Origin: Hyphomicrobiales bacterium
GTDB lineage: Bacteria; Pseudomonadota; Alphaproteobacteria; Rhizobiales; Rhizobiaceae
Assembly: GCA_900469475.1 (NCBI GenBank)
Contig: UBXG01000017.1
Coordinates: 226,983-290,982, forward strand
Length of the DNA stretch: 64,000 bases
Direction of reading: 5' to 3'
The translations under genes and the position numbers were made by a program. A model generated the notes under the pieces. It searched no databases. It had not been told where the DNA came from and saw only the letters and a program-made list of their open reading frames with translations. Within the stretch, counting starts at the first letter, position 1. Every line of letters begins with the position of its first letter. This document shows, piece by piece, positions 31,696 to 40,248 of this stretch.

Positions 31696-34689
31696 ATGGG
31701 AGGGAAGCTAGGTTCTATTTGGCGCCGGTGGGATTTACACATCCATACCCCATGCACCAAGCTTTCGAATGGCTTTGAGGGGAAGGATGATGAGGTTTGG
31801 GCGAAGTATATTGATGCCCTTGAAGCCGCGCCACCCCAAGCGTATGGCATTACTGATTACTTTAGTTGCGATACACTTTTTACGCTCATCGATAAATACT
31901 GCGCGCGATATCCGGATTCTCCTAAGGCTTTGTTCGTAAACATCGAACTTCGCTTGTCGGATTCAATAGACGCGAAAAACAACAACCCAAACCTTCACAT
32001 CATTTTCGATAACGATGAAACCCAGTGTCCTCGTAATAAGATTCAGCTCTTCCTCACACATCTGAAAACCAAGGGTGATGACGATTCCGGTGCGCGAATA
32101 CCCTGTTCCAATTTGAAGGTAGAAAAGGATTTCGCGTCAGCGTCCGTATCTTTTGATGACGTGAGAGAGGCCCTTCGGGCCACTTTTGGAGAAGCCGAGC
32201 CCTATCTTTTGGCTTTTCCCGCCAAGAACGACGGAATTCGCACGACCGATGGCAAATCCCAAAGAAAGATGCTGATTTCCGACAAACTGGATCGTAATTG
32301 CGATTTGTTTTTCGGCGATGCCAACAGCCGCGAATATTTTCTTACCACGAGCAGATATGAGAATGGTGAGTCTTCACCCAAGCCCGTTGTATCCGGAAGT
32401 GATGCGCACTCCTTTGCTGATCTTGAGCGATTGGATGGCAATACTGCGGGTTATCCACCGACCTGGATCAAAGCCGATCTAACCTTTCGTGGCTTGCAGC
32501 AGATTTGTTTCGAGCCCGAGTCTCGGGTTTTCATTGGGATTGAACCACCGGTGGAACGGCGCAAAGCGCAACAGCCTACGAAAATGCTCACCAACCTCAA
32601 AGTCAATCAAGCTTCGGGATACGATGGTGCCCGGGGCCAATGGTTCCGAGGCGTTGATATCCCCTTGAACCCGGAGCTTACCGCGATCATCGGCAACAAG
32701 GGTAGCGGCAAGAGTGCTCTTGTCGATATCATCGGATTACTCGGTGACAGTCGGCTTGAGAGGTATTTCTCATTCCTTTCAGACTCTCCTGACAATAAGA
32801 AGTTCCGCCAGCGTGGCTATGCCGACAGTTTCGAGGCAGAGATTTTGTGGCAGAGTAAAACTGCTGTCACAAAGCGGCTCAGTGATAACGTCGATCGCAC
32901 CAGACCCGAAGCCGTCCGCTATCTGCCGCAGAATTATTTCGAGCAACTGACCAATGAGATTCAGATCGATGAATTTCGGCGGGAAATTGAGGATGTGGTT
33001 TTTTCGCACGTTGAGGAAACTGAGCGTCTGGGCATGGCTTCATTTAAAGATCTTCAGGATCTCAAGACGCAGCAAAGCCGGGAAGAGACGAGTGCACTCA
33101 AAGTACGCCTAAGACAGCTTAATATCGAACTTGTCGAGCTTGAGAGCCGAGCAAATCCGCAATTTCGGAAAAGCCTCGTGGCGGAACTCAATTCGAAACA
33201 AGAAGAACTTCGAGCCCTTGACGACACAAAACCTGAGGAAGTGCTGGCACCAGACTCTCAGACAAACGAGCAGCGGCAACTTGCAGATCGGCTTCAACAG
33301 CTAACCGATCGACTAGCCGGATTGCGCAGCGCTGAGCAGTCAACGGTAGACACCCTCAGCCAATTGAAGAACCGTCAACAACGCTTGCTTTCCCTTAAGG
33401 AGTCTGTCGAGGGTTTGAGCGCCCGCGTCGCCGAGGGCAAAGAACTGCTGCGACCTGTGGCTCAAGAGTTTGGACTGGATATCGATACAATCGTTCAAAT
33501 GAAAGTTGATCTAACTGGCGTCGAATCGCAACAGACGGTCGTCGGGGATCAAATTGAGACTCTTGAGGAAGATAAGGCGATCGCTTTCTCACCGGAATAC
33601 GATTTTGCCTCGCTTGTCAGCCTTCCTGATATCCGGGGTGCGATCGCATTTCATGTCGCTGCATTGGATGCCTTGAAAGAGCAGTTGGGCACGCCGCAAA
33701 GGCGGTATCAAACTTACCTCGACAAGCTGGCCGAATGGAACCTCCAGAGGGCTGGTATCTTGGGTAATGAAGCGGAGCCGCAGGCGGGTACCATCCGAGC
33801 GATCGAGGCGCAAATTGCCTTCATCGACAATGATGTAACGCGCCAGATTAGCGAAAAGCGTACATCTCGCTCCAGTCTTGCGAGGCAGATATTCGAGAGC
33901 AAACAAAAAGTCTTGAAATTCTATAGCGATATCAAGACGAGCGTCGATGAGAGGTTGGAAATTGTTCGCACCGATAACTTCTCAGTCGAGATCACGGCCT
34001 CTTTTGTCCCTGAGCGGAATTTCTCTGATACCTTTCTAAATCTTATCAAGAAAAACCGAAAAGGCCCGTTCCACGGTGCAAACGATCCAGAGCGCACGCT
34101 GAAGGCGTTGGTGGGCGAGGTCGATTGGGATAATTTTGATTCCATAGAGGCCTTCATCCAAAAAGTGTTATCGAGGATGACGGCTGAAGACGGCGGCGTC
34201 GCGCTGCTTCTTGAAGACCAAGTCGCCAGTGTGAAGGACTTTTACGACTTCCTGTATTCCCTGGAGTATTTCGCGGCTTCCTATGAACTACGATTAGGCG
34301 GCAAGAACTTGAACGAGCTTTCTCCTGGGGAAAAAGGCCTTCTCCTCCTGGTGTTCTATCTGCAACTCGACAAAGACAACATCCCGCTAGTCATCGATCA
34401 GCCGGAAGACAACCTCGATAACGAGAGCATTTTTGCTATTCTAGCAAACTGCATTCGGGAAGCTAAGAAGAACAGGCAGGTCGTCCTTGTCACCCACAAT
34501 CCGAATCTGGCGGTGGGTGCTGACGCAGAGCAGATCATCTACGTTAAGTTGGACAAGGCGGATGACTACCGGTTCACCTACGAAAGCGGCGCAATTGAGA
34601 ATCCGCGTATCAATCAACGGATAGTGGACGTGCTGGAAGGTTCTCAACCGGCGTTCGTGAAGCGCCGTCTAAAATACCACATTGCGTAA
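31696..34689 (+). CDS. TrlF-type protein: PHP phosphoesterase fused to SMC/ABC-like ATPase
   Basis: A 997-residue protein. Residues about 1-280 are a PHP domain (WRRWDLHIHTP near 13, VSGSDAHSF near 233) that binds metals and cleaves phosphoesters. Walker A GNKGSGKSALV is near 332, a long coiled coil spans about 440-760, and LSPGEKGLLLLV (signature, near 875), VIDQPEDNLDN (Walker B, near 899) and VTHNPNL (near 931) complete an SMC/RecN-like ATPase. ATG 31696, eight bases after CGGAG, is chosen over an in-frame ATG at 31672. Such proteins are found in defence islands. The protease gene follows 21 bases later. Confidence 0.85.
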   Translation: MGGKLGSIWRRWDLHIHTPCTKLSNGFEGKDDEVWAKYIDALEAAPPQAYGITDYFSCDTLFTLIDKYCARYPDSPKALFVNIELRLSDSIDAKNNNPNLHIIFDNDETQCPRNKIQLFLTHLKTKGDDDSGARIPCSNLKVEKDFASASVSFDDVREALRATFGEAEPYLLAFPAKNDGIRTTDGKSQRKMLISDKLDRNCDLFFGDANSREYFLTTSRYENGESSPKPVVSGSDAHSFADLERLDGNTAGYPPTWIKADLTFRGLQQICFEPESRVFIGIEPPVERRKAQQPTKMLTNLKVNQASGYDGARGQWFRGVDIPLNPELTAIIGNKGSGKSALVDIIGLLGDSRLERYFSFLSDSPDNKKFRQRGYADSFEAEILWQSKTAVTKRLSDNVDRTRPEAVRYLPQNYFEQLTNEIQIDEFRREIEDVVFSHVEETERLGMASFKDLQDLKTQQSREETSALKVRLRQLNIELVELESRANPQFRKSLVAELNSKQEELRALDDTKPEEVLAPDSQTNEQRQLADRLQQLTDRLAGLRSAEQSTVDTLSQLKNRQQRLLSLKESVEGLSARVAEGKELLRPVAQEFGLDIDTIVQMKVDLTGVESQQTVVGDQIETLEEDKAIAFSPEYDFASLVSLPDIRGAIAFHVAALDALKEQLGTPQRRYQTYLDKLAEWNLQRAGILGNEAEPQAGTIRAIEAQIAFIDNDVTRQISEKRTSRSSLARQIFESKQKVLKFYSDIKTSVDERLEIVRTDNFSVEITASFVPERNFSDTFLNLIKKNRKGPFHGANDPERTLKALVGEVDWDNFDSIEAFIQKVLSRMTAEDGGVALLLEDQVASVKDFYDFLYSLEYFAASYELRLGGKNLNELSPGEKGLLLLVFYLQLDKDNIPLVIDQPEDNLDNESIFAILANCIREAKKNRQVVLVTHNPNLAVGADAEQIIYVKLDKADDYRFTYESGAIENPRINQRIVDVLEGSQPAFVKRRLKYHIA

Positions 34690-34710
34690 ACGCAAATCGG
34701 AAGATGACCG

Positions 34711-35739
34711 TTGGAAATTCTAAAGCTATTCTTTGGGCAGCGAGCCGATAAGATTTGGCAAATCCAAAGTGTAAAATCTGTGCCCATCAAACCATTGGCG
34801 GGTGCTGATTCTGATTTTTATACGATTGAGAACGACATCTTTGTTGGCGATCCCCCTTTCTTAGGCACGCTTCATTCCATTCTCGGGCAAAGTATCGTTC
34901 CTATAGTTGCGCAGGTTCCCGGCGAGCCCGTCCTACGATGTTTGGGCACTGGTTTTTTCATCAGTTGTAGTGGTCTCCTGATCACTGCCGCTCACGTAAT
35001 CTCAGATCCGATCGAACGGGCTTATGATGGCGTGACGGAAATTGCGGAGGGCAACTGGCATCTAGGTGGTGTCAAGCTCGGGGTCATGTTGCCGTTAAAC
35101 CCGTTCAGTGGTGCACGAGGGTTTATTTTTCGCGATATTCTATGGGGGAGCTTTTTGGGACAAAAGGCTGCCTCTCCCATGCCAATCCGTGGCTTGGATC
35201 TGAAACTCACGTCAGATACGGCGATATGTCAGGTAGCGGCAATTGCGGAAGGCATTCCTCATCAGCCACTTACGATTGTTCAACCCGGCATTCGAGGAGT
35301 AGGACTTGGAGTCGGCAAGATGGCTACGGCCATCGGCTATGTAGGAATGCAGGATATTTCGCTTACCGCCGAAGGCGGAAATGTCGTTTCAGGAGATTTC
35401 AAGTTCAATCTTCATGTATCTAGGGGAAGTATCCTTGAGCAATTCCCCGAGAATGCTGTGAAGAAAGAGGTTCCGACACCCGGCCCTTGTTTCTCTGCTT
35501 CGATAAAATTGCCTGGTGGGATGAGCGGTAGCCCTATTTTCGACGACGAGCGAATTTATGTTCATGGCGTCGTGAGCAAAGGTTGGGAAGATGAAAGTGG
35601 CCCAACCAATTTCGGATATGGGTCAATGTTGGCGCCGTCGCTCGGTCTACCAATCCGCCCCTTAAATGACCAATCTCTCATCGATCTATTTAAACTTGAC
35701 GACCATGGCATACCCAAGCTTTTCATTGCTGATGCATAA
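34711..35739 (+). CDS. Trypsin-like serine protease paired with the TrlF-type ATPase
   Basis: A 342-residue protein with a TTG start and GGAAG upstream. It has a trypsin-like fold: GTGFFIS..GLLITAAHV gives His95, SDTAIC gives a likely Asp169 and GGMSGSPIF gives Ser272. No signal peptide or PDZ domain is visible, so it should act in the cytoplasm. It is 21 bases downstream of trlF, hence one operon. By analogy with other defence systems that carry proteases, an activated ATPase may switch it on to kill or arrest the cell; this is inference. Confidence 0.8.
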   Translation: MEILKLFFGQRADKIWQIQSVKSVPIKPLAGADSDFYTIENDIFVGDPPFLGTLHSILGQSIVPIVAQVPGEPVLRCLGTGFFISCSGLLITAAHVISDPIERAYDGVTEIAEGNWHLGGVKLGVMLPLNPFSGARGFIFRDILWGSFLGQKAASPMPIRGLDLKLTSDTAICQVAAIAEGIPHQPLTIVQPGIRGVGLGVGKMATAIGYVGMQDISLTAEGGNVVSGDFKFNLHVSRGSILEQFPENAVKKEVPTPGPCFSASIKLPGGMSGSPIFDDERIYVHGVVSKGWEDESGPTNFGYGSMLAPSLGLPIRPLNDQSLIDLFKLDDHGIPKLFIADA

Positions 35740-35870
35740 CATATGGCCATATCTGGCTTTAGCGGACACATAAGCCGCGGGATCATGGAAGGTAGCAGAA
35801 ACTCGCCGGCTGAAAGGTCAGCCCACTTTTGCTCTCCCGACATCTCAGCGATAGAGGCGCCGCGGTATGA

Positions 35871-36266
35871 TTATTGCCGACGATAGTAAGCATTCCATGC
35901 CAGCTTAATGTCAAAGAACGACCATTCACGTCGGCGACCATAGGCCGGGCTTGGGCGGCTGAAGCATTCGTTGAGGTGGGTTTCGCGCTGGAATTTCATG
36001 AACCAGGCGGATGATTTTGGCTTTCCGCGTGGCGTCGGCTCGATATTGCGGATGATGCCGCCATGCGCCCACAGGTCGTGGGGATTGGTAATCGACGCCG
36101 GATCGGCGAGATAGGCGCGGAGCTTACGTAAGGTGGCTTCTTCGGGTGACTGCTGGAGTTGGGCGCGCAGCTCGCCAACGGCGAGAGCGGCGCCTTGCTT
36201 TGCGGCTTCCATTAGCATGTCGCGCAATTGCGCATCGGTCAGTACGACCGCTTTCAGTGCTTCCAT
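35871..36266 (-). CDS. Hypothetical protein
   Basis: A 131-residue protein (MEALKAVVLTDAQLRDML...) with an amphipathic N-terminal half and a basic aromatic C-terminus (RREWSFFDIKLAWNAYYRR). It is convergent with the protease gene. Helical start and basic end could fit a small DNA-binding or excision factor of the adjacent recombinase; not recognised. Confidence 0.5.
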   Translation of the reverse strand: MEALKAVVLTDAQLRDMLMEAAKQGAALAVGELRAQLQQSPEEATLRKLRAYLADPASITNPHDLWAHGGIIRNIEPTPRGKPKSSAWFMKFQRETHLNECFSRPSPAYGRRREWSFFDIKLAWNAYYRRQ

Positions 36267-36365
36267 AGGCAACGTCTTTCATCGGTGGGATTGGCGCGGG
36301 TGGAGATCGCCGCAGATCCATTGCCGCACAGCGAAAAAATGACGTCAAGGTTTAGACGTCAAGGA

Positions 36366-36515
36366 GCGCACCAGCTCCTCGCGGAAATTATCACGGTCAG
36401 TATGAGGAACAGGATCATCTTCAGGCCAGCGAGCCCGCTGCGCCCTTACCATGCCGGTTACCCTGGCATGGATAGGTACCGAACGGTACGCATATTCATA
36501 GACCGAACGGTATAA
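36366..36515 (-). pseudogene. Decayed fragment of a second integrase gene
   Basis: This stretch is a diverged copy of the integrase segment at about 36765-36915: both hold TTCAGGCCAGCG, GGATAGGTACCGAACGGTA and a following CATAGA.CGAACG block in the same order. It ends in GACGTCAAG. It is the remnant of another recombinase of the same family left beside the intact one. Confidence 0.65.
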
Positions 36516-36529
36516 CTTGACGTCAAGTC

Positions 36530-37906
36530 TTACAACCCGAGCAGGTTGCCCAGCTTTTCGGTGACGGGGCGCATGGGATCGACCAACCCGAGATCGTAGA
36601 TGGCTGTAGTTTCAAGGTTTCCCTTGTGGTCGACATAGTGGGAAATGGCCTCATGCGAGACACCTTGGCCCGCGAGCATCAGTGAAATTGCAATCCGCTT
36701 CAGGTCGTAAAGCTGGAAGTAGTCCGGCACTCCTGGGAGGGCTTTGAACCGATCCAGCCCCTTGCGGAAATTGTCGCGGGGCTGGGTCTGATCCGTGTGC
36801 GACGGGAACAAGAGTTTGCTTTCAGGCCAGCGGACGCGTTGGGCCTGCACCATCCCGGCAACCTTGGGATGGATAGGTACCGAACGGTAGGAATACTCAT
36901 AGAGCGAACGCGATAGCTTAATGCCCTTGGTATTATGCTTGTGCCAGACAAGCTTCTCCAGATCGAAATGGCCGAATTCCGCGTTGTTGAGGTCGCTGGG
37001 ACGGGCCATCGTCAAGAACAGGATACCCATGTAGTTGCAGAGTTCCTGCATTTGGTCATTGGCGGTTAACACTCGCCCCTTCACGAGGGCCATGTCGCGC
37101 TTAGCAAACCCGTCGAGAGTGTTGATCTCAGGTGGGACCTCCATCACTGGATAAAAGATGTAGGCGGCAATCTTACGGATCTGCTCAGTCGAGTAATTGC
37201 GGCGACGACGGATGACTTTTTGCATGCGGATAGGCGTGCAGGGATTCCGCATATCCACAAGTTGCATGCGGATGGCCCAGTTAAACAAAGAAGAGACGCG
37301 AGAAAGGGCGCTGTTATGGCTGGAAGGAGAGGAAGAGAACTGCCGTTGGAATTGCTCAATATCTGAAGGCTTGATGGTTACAAGAGAGCGATCACCGAAC
37401 ATTTTACCGAAATCGGAAAAGGCTTTTCGCTTGTTGCTGCCTCGCCGGGACGCGGCTGCGGGTTGGCGTCGCAGACGCCCAGCCACAAACCTTGCGAAAG
37501 CATCTTGCGATTCTTTCGACAGCCCGCTGACATGGCTTTCCCAATATTGGCTGATCACGTCATCCACCGTCAGGAAGTGCTTGCGGCGCGGATTGATCCG
37601 GTCAGCTTCAGGGTCGGCCCCTGCTTCGAGCTGCTGTCTGCGATTGTTGACCTCGATGCGCGCAGATGCCACGTTATGAAGGACGGTAGAGCCGATGACC
37701 TTACGATAGCGCTGTCCGTTCAACATGTAGGTATGAACGAAGGCTTTCCGCCCCAGCGCAGTCACCCGAAGCCCCAATCCTGAAACGGAATTGCTGCGGG
37801 CACGTCCATCTGCTCCGATAGGGTGGTCCCAGTAGATCTCTTGGTCTTTTCCGGTCGGGCAGGTTGCGGTAAAAACAAAGTCGTCAGTTAAAAATAAATT
37901 GGGCAT
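36530..37906 (-). CDS. Tyrosine recombinase of the DUF4102 (P4-like) type
   Basis: A 458-residue integrase. The N-terminal 100 residues form the arm-binding DUF4102-like domain (GLGLRVTALGRKAFVHTYMLNGQRYRK). The catalytic part has arginine in LTMARPSDLNNAE, a YDLKRIAISL box where the usual His-x-x-Arg histidine is replaced, and tyrosine in TTAIYDL. The missing histidine may be tolerated or mark decay. A tRNA 3' end lies at 38061, just behind its start, as expected for the attachment site of an integrase of this kind, so it is probably the relic of a separate island. Confidence 0.8.
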   Translation of the reverse strand: MPNLFLTDDFVFTATCPTGKDQEIYWDHPIGADGRARSNSVSGLGLRVTALGRKAFVHTYMLNGQRYRKVIGSTVLHNVASARIEVNNRRQQLEAGADPEADRINPRRKHFLTVDDVISQYWESHVSGLSKESQDAFARFVAGRLRRQPAAASRRGSNKRKAFSDFGKMFGDRSLVTIKPSDIEQFQRQFSSSPSSHNSALSRVSSLFNWAIRMQLVDMRNPCTPIRMQKVIRRRRNYSTEQIRKIAAYIFYPVMEVPPEINTLDGFAKRDMALVKGRVLTANDQMQELCNYMGILFLTMARPSDLNNAEFGHFDLEKLVWHKHNTKGIKLSRSLYEYSYRSVPIHPKVAGMVQAQRVRWPESKLLFPSHTDQTQPRDNFRKGLDRFKALPGVPDYFQLYDLKRIAISLMLAGQGVSHEAISHYVDHKGNLETTAIYDLGLVDPMRPVTEKLGNLLGL

Positions 37907-38060
37907 TTCATGTAACTTCCATGTAACGGATTTATACCAAATGTTACATGAAAATTCAAGTAATGACGGAGTATAGAATGAGAAAAATGATGCGATAACA
38001 AATGATTATAGATTTTTCGAGAAGCTCGAAATACTGTTGTTTCCCGTTGGTAATGACGAG

Positions 38061-38091
38061 GTCGACAGTTCAATTCTGTCTAGCAGCACCA
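38061..38091 (+). pseudogene. 3' end of a foreign tRNA (candidate attachment site)
   Basis: GTC, then T-arm GACAG-TTCAATT-CTGTC, acceptor strand TAGCAGC and ACCA form a perfect tRNA 3' portion, but no matching GCTGCTA acceptor strand or D-arm lies upstream. The isotype cannot be told. tRNA ends carried next to a DUF4102 integrase are normally att sites. Confidence 0.65.
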
Positions 38092-38182
38092 GAATTTCAA
38101 GGGGTTGTGCGGACGTTGAAGTCGCAAACCCTTTTTATGTAACATTCGTGTAACGGCATTCAACTGAGGGTAATAGCGACGC

Positions 38183-39112
38183 ATGCCAGGCGGTGAACCC
38201 CGAGATCATCATTTCGTACCCCAGTTCTTTCTCAGGAATTTCGCTGCCGATGAAGAACGAACCAAGGTAACGACCGTCTCCAAACAGGGACGCATGGCGA
38301 TTTGGAAATCACGATCGATCAAGAACATTGGCTTCGAACGAGATTTCTACGTGCATATAGTCAATGGACGCCCCGTTTCTGTCGAGACCGACATCAATCG
38401 GCGAGTCGAAACGCCAATCTCCAAGAGCGACACTTGGCAAAAGATCAGCTCTGGTCGGACAGAAGAATTGGACCCCTCGGATCGGGCGATTCTTTACGCC
38501 TTGGTGCGACATTTGGAAGTGCGGACTCCCCATTTTCAAGCTACTTCGCGTGAGTTGGCCAACATGGCTGCCAGCGATAGCTCTTCAATGCCGTTCAGTG
38601 ATGAAGAGCGTAAAATGTATGCACTTCAACGATCGAATCCTGATCTCGCGGCCTTTGCGTTCAATATTTCTGCTTCAACGAGATACTTTGATCGGGGTTT
38701 CGAAAGTGCCCTGATTACTGTCTCTCGCTCACCGATCAGATTACTGACATCGACTAATCCGGCAATGGCATGGCCGACCCCAGCGCATCCCGCTATGCAT
38801 CTGCCGCTTCCTGGAATGGTGCCATTTGAAAGAGTCTTGGCGCTCAATCCCACAACATTTGTTTCCGTAGTAGAGGGTGATTTTGACGGCGCCTTTTTCA
38901 ACTCGGAAATCGGACTCAATGTTGCATTGGGTTTCAATCGTCGGACGCTTGGTCACTTTGCCCATTTTCCCGAGGTTCGCCATTTGATCTCCGATCGAGA
39001 GCGATTGAATGAAGACATGACCTGGGCGCCATATCGCCTCGTTTCCGATACTCCTGAAAAGATCATCTTCGAACGTGAAGATCGAACGGCGGGCGCCCAA
39101 GCGGATATCTAG
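38183..39112 (+). CDS. DUF4238-family protein
   Basis: A 309-residue protein beginning with the family signature HHFVPQFFLRNFA near residue 9. The rest includes DPSDRAILYALVRHLEVRTPHF and a C-terminal part with RHLISDRERLN. GAGGG precedes the ATG. DUF4238 proteins occur in islands and defence contexts, with no proven activity that I know. It is the last gene before the right end. Confidence 0.75.
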   Translation: MPGGEPRDHHFVPQFFLRNFAADEERTKVTTVSKQGRMAIWKSRSIKNIGFERDFYVHIVNGRPVSVETDINRRVETPISKSDTWQKISSGRTEELDPSDRAILYALVRHLEVRTPHFQATSRELANMAASDSSSMPFSDEERKMYALQRSNPDLAAFAFNISASTRYFDRGFESALITVSRSPIRLLTSTNPAMAWPTPAHPAMHLPLPGMVPFERVLALNPTTFVSVVEGDFDGAFFNSEIGLNVALGFNRRTLGHFAHFPEVRHLISDRERLNEDMTWAPYRLVSDTPEKIIFEREDRTAGAQADI

Positions 39113-39152
39113 CCGCGCACGAGCTAGCCCTGTTGCCGATCCTTGCTAAAAC

Positions 39153-39174
39153 GCCGTGAAATCTGCTTCACGGC
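39153..39174. terminator. Stem-loop near the right end of the element
   Basis: GCCGTGAA and TTCACGGC (39153-39160, 39167-39174) form an 8-bp stem 40 bases after the DUF4238 stop; AAAA precedes it, so it may terminate minus-strand transcription, or act as a weak end of the plus-strand gene. Confidence 0.45.
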
Positions 39175-39194
39175 TCGTGATTTGCACTTCAATT

Positions 39195-39214
39195 CGTACA
39201 CAGTATCGTACACA
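39195..39214 (+). promoter_or_regulatory. Candidate right arm-type integrase sites
   Basis: CGTACACAGT (39195-39204) and CGTACACA (39207-39214) lie 59 bp before the attR core and repeat the motifs at 1201-1221. Their presence at both ends supports binding by the element's integrase. Confidence 0.5.
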
Positions 39215-39272
39215 TACATAAACAATATTCTATATTATGTAGCAATTACAGCATGTTATATATAACCGTATA

Positions 39273-39329
39273 GGACTTAAAATCCCTCGGCCTTTGGCTG
39301 TACGGGTTCGACCCCCGTCGTCCGCACCA
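39273..39329 (+). pseudogene. tRNA-Leu(UAA) 3' part with attR core
   Basis: The core GGACTTAAAATCCCTCGG (39273-39290) is followed by variable arm, T-arm GTACGGG...CCCGT and acceptor end CGTCCGCACCA. The sequence before the core is AT-rich element DNA with no D-arm or acceptor strand, so this half is silent. Joined to 1063-1109 it restores the host gene. Confidence 0.85.
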
Positions 39330-39356
39330 AGATCAAACTTTATCAAAGTCCAAACG

Positions 39357-39382
39357 AAAAAGGCGCAGCTTTTGCCGCGCCT
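39357..39382 (-). terminator. Rho-independent terminator of wrbA
   Basis: On the minus strand AGGCGC and GCGCCT enclose a ten-base loop, followed by TTTTT (complement of 39357-39361), 25 bases after the wrbA stop. Confidence 0.75.
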
Positions 39383-39407
39383 CTTCGACGTTTGCAAAGC
39401 TTTCAAA

Positions 39408-40007
39408 TCAAGCCGTGAGCTTGGCAGCAATCTTGGCGACGTGTGCGCCCTGATACTTTGCGGCTTCCAGTTCGATTTCGGAGGGCTGGCGCGAGCCGTC
39501 ACCGTTGGTGATGGTGGAGGCGCCGTAGGGCGAGCCGCCCTTGACTTCTTCCGTGCCCATCTGGCCCTGGAAGGCATAAGGAAGACCGACGACGGCCATG
39601 CCGTGGTGGAGGAGCGTCGGGATGAAGCCGAGGATGGTGGACTCCTGGCCGCCGTGCTGCGTTGCCGACGAGGTGAAGACCGAGCCGACCTTGCCTACGA
39701 GCTTGCCGCCGAACCACAGGCCGCCGGTCTGATCCCAGAAATTGCGCATCTGCGAGGCGACCGTGCCGAAGCGGGTGCCGGCGCCGACGATGATGGCGTC
39801 ATAGTCTGCCAGTTCGTCCGGGGTTGCGATCGGGGCTTCCTGATCGAGCTTGAAGTACGAGGCCTTGGCGACCTCTTCAGGAACGAGTTCCGGCACGCGC
39901 TTGACGGTGACTTCGGCACCGGCCGACTTTGCGCCTTCCGCGACGGCATAGGCCATCTTCTCGATGTGACCGTAAGCGGAATAATAGAGAACCAGAACCT
40001 TAGCCAT
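39408..40007 (-). CDS. wrbA: NAD(P)H:quinone oxidoreductase WrbA
   Basis: A 199-residue flavodoxin-like protein. The FMN phosphate loop is in YYSAYGHIEKMA (about 9-20), with the WrbA-specific PELVPEEVA insertion, GTRFGTVASQMRNFWDQTG around 77-96 and GGQESTILGFIPTLLHHGM near 118-136. It reduces quinones by two electrons, limiting oxidative stress. Length is that of the family. First host gene right of the element. Confidence 0.95.
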   Translation of the reverse strand: MAKVLVLYYSAYGHIEKMAYAVAEGAKSAGAEVTVKRVPELVPEEVAKASYFKLDQEAPIATPDELADYDAIIVGAGTRFGTVASQMRNFWDQTGGLWFGGKLVGKVGSVFTSSATQHGGQESTILGFIPTLLHHGMAVVGLPYAFQGQMGTEEVKGGSPYGASTITNGDGSRQPSEIELEAAKYQGAHVAKIAAKLTA

Positions 40008-40248
40008 GAGTACGTCTCCCGTTTGTTGGACGCGTTGAATGTCGAGGAATGTTGTATCAGCGATGCGACAGGGGCGCAGCCCCCACGCTCAGAACGCAGT
40101 GTTCATCCTGTATAGACAGAAATTCACTTGCAACGTCTTGTGATGACCAGCGGCCCAGCAAAAGGAGCGTTTGCATTCGCTGCAAACAGCGCTACCTATC
40201 TCGGACCTTTTTTGAACGCGCCGACTGCGCATTGTCCTGGATATCTTC

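Larger units (their letters stand above)
1092..39290. mobile_element. Integrative mobilizable element inserted in tRNA-Leu(UAA), about 38.2 kb
   Basis: The element is bounded by 18-bp repeats in the two halves of a split tRNA-Leu. It carries a tyrosine integrase next to the left end, paired arm-type repeats near both ends, an oriT, a MobA/MobL relaxase and a coupling protein, but no VirB-type channel genes. That gene set defines a mobilizable rather than self-transmissible element. Cargo includes ArdA, TIR, Fic, ParB-like, TrlF plus protease and many unknowns. Extra recombinases at 15333, 19337 and 36530 and a foreign tRNA end at 38061 suggest it was built by accretion of several elements. 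Confidence 0.85.

Noticed and set aside
1263..39112. Self-transmissible ICE
   Set aside because: Relaxase and coupling protein are present but no VirB4, VirB6, VirB8-10 or pilin gene was found, so mobilizable is the supported call.
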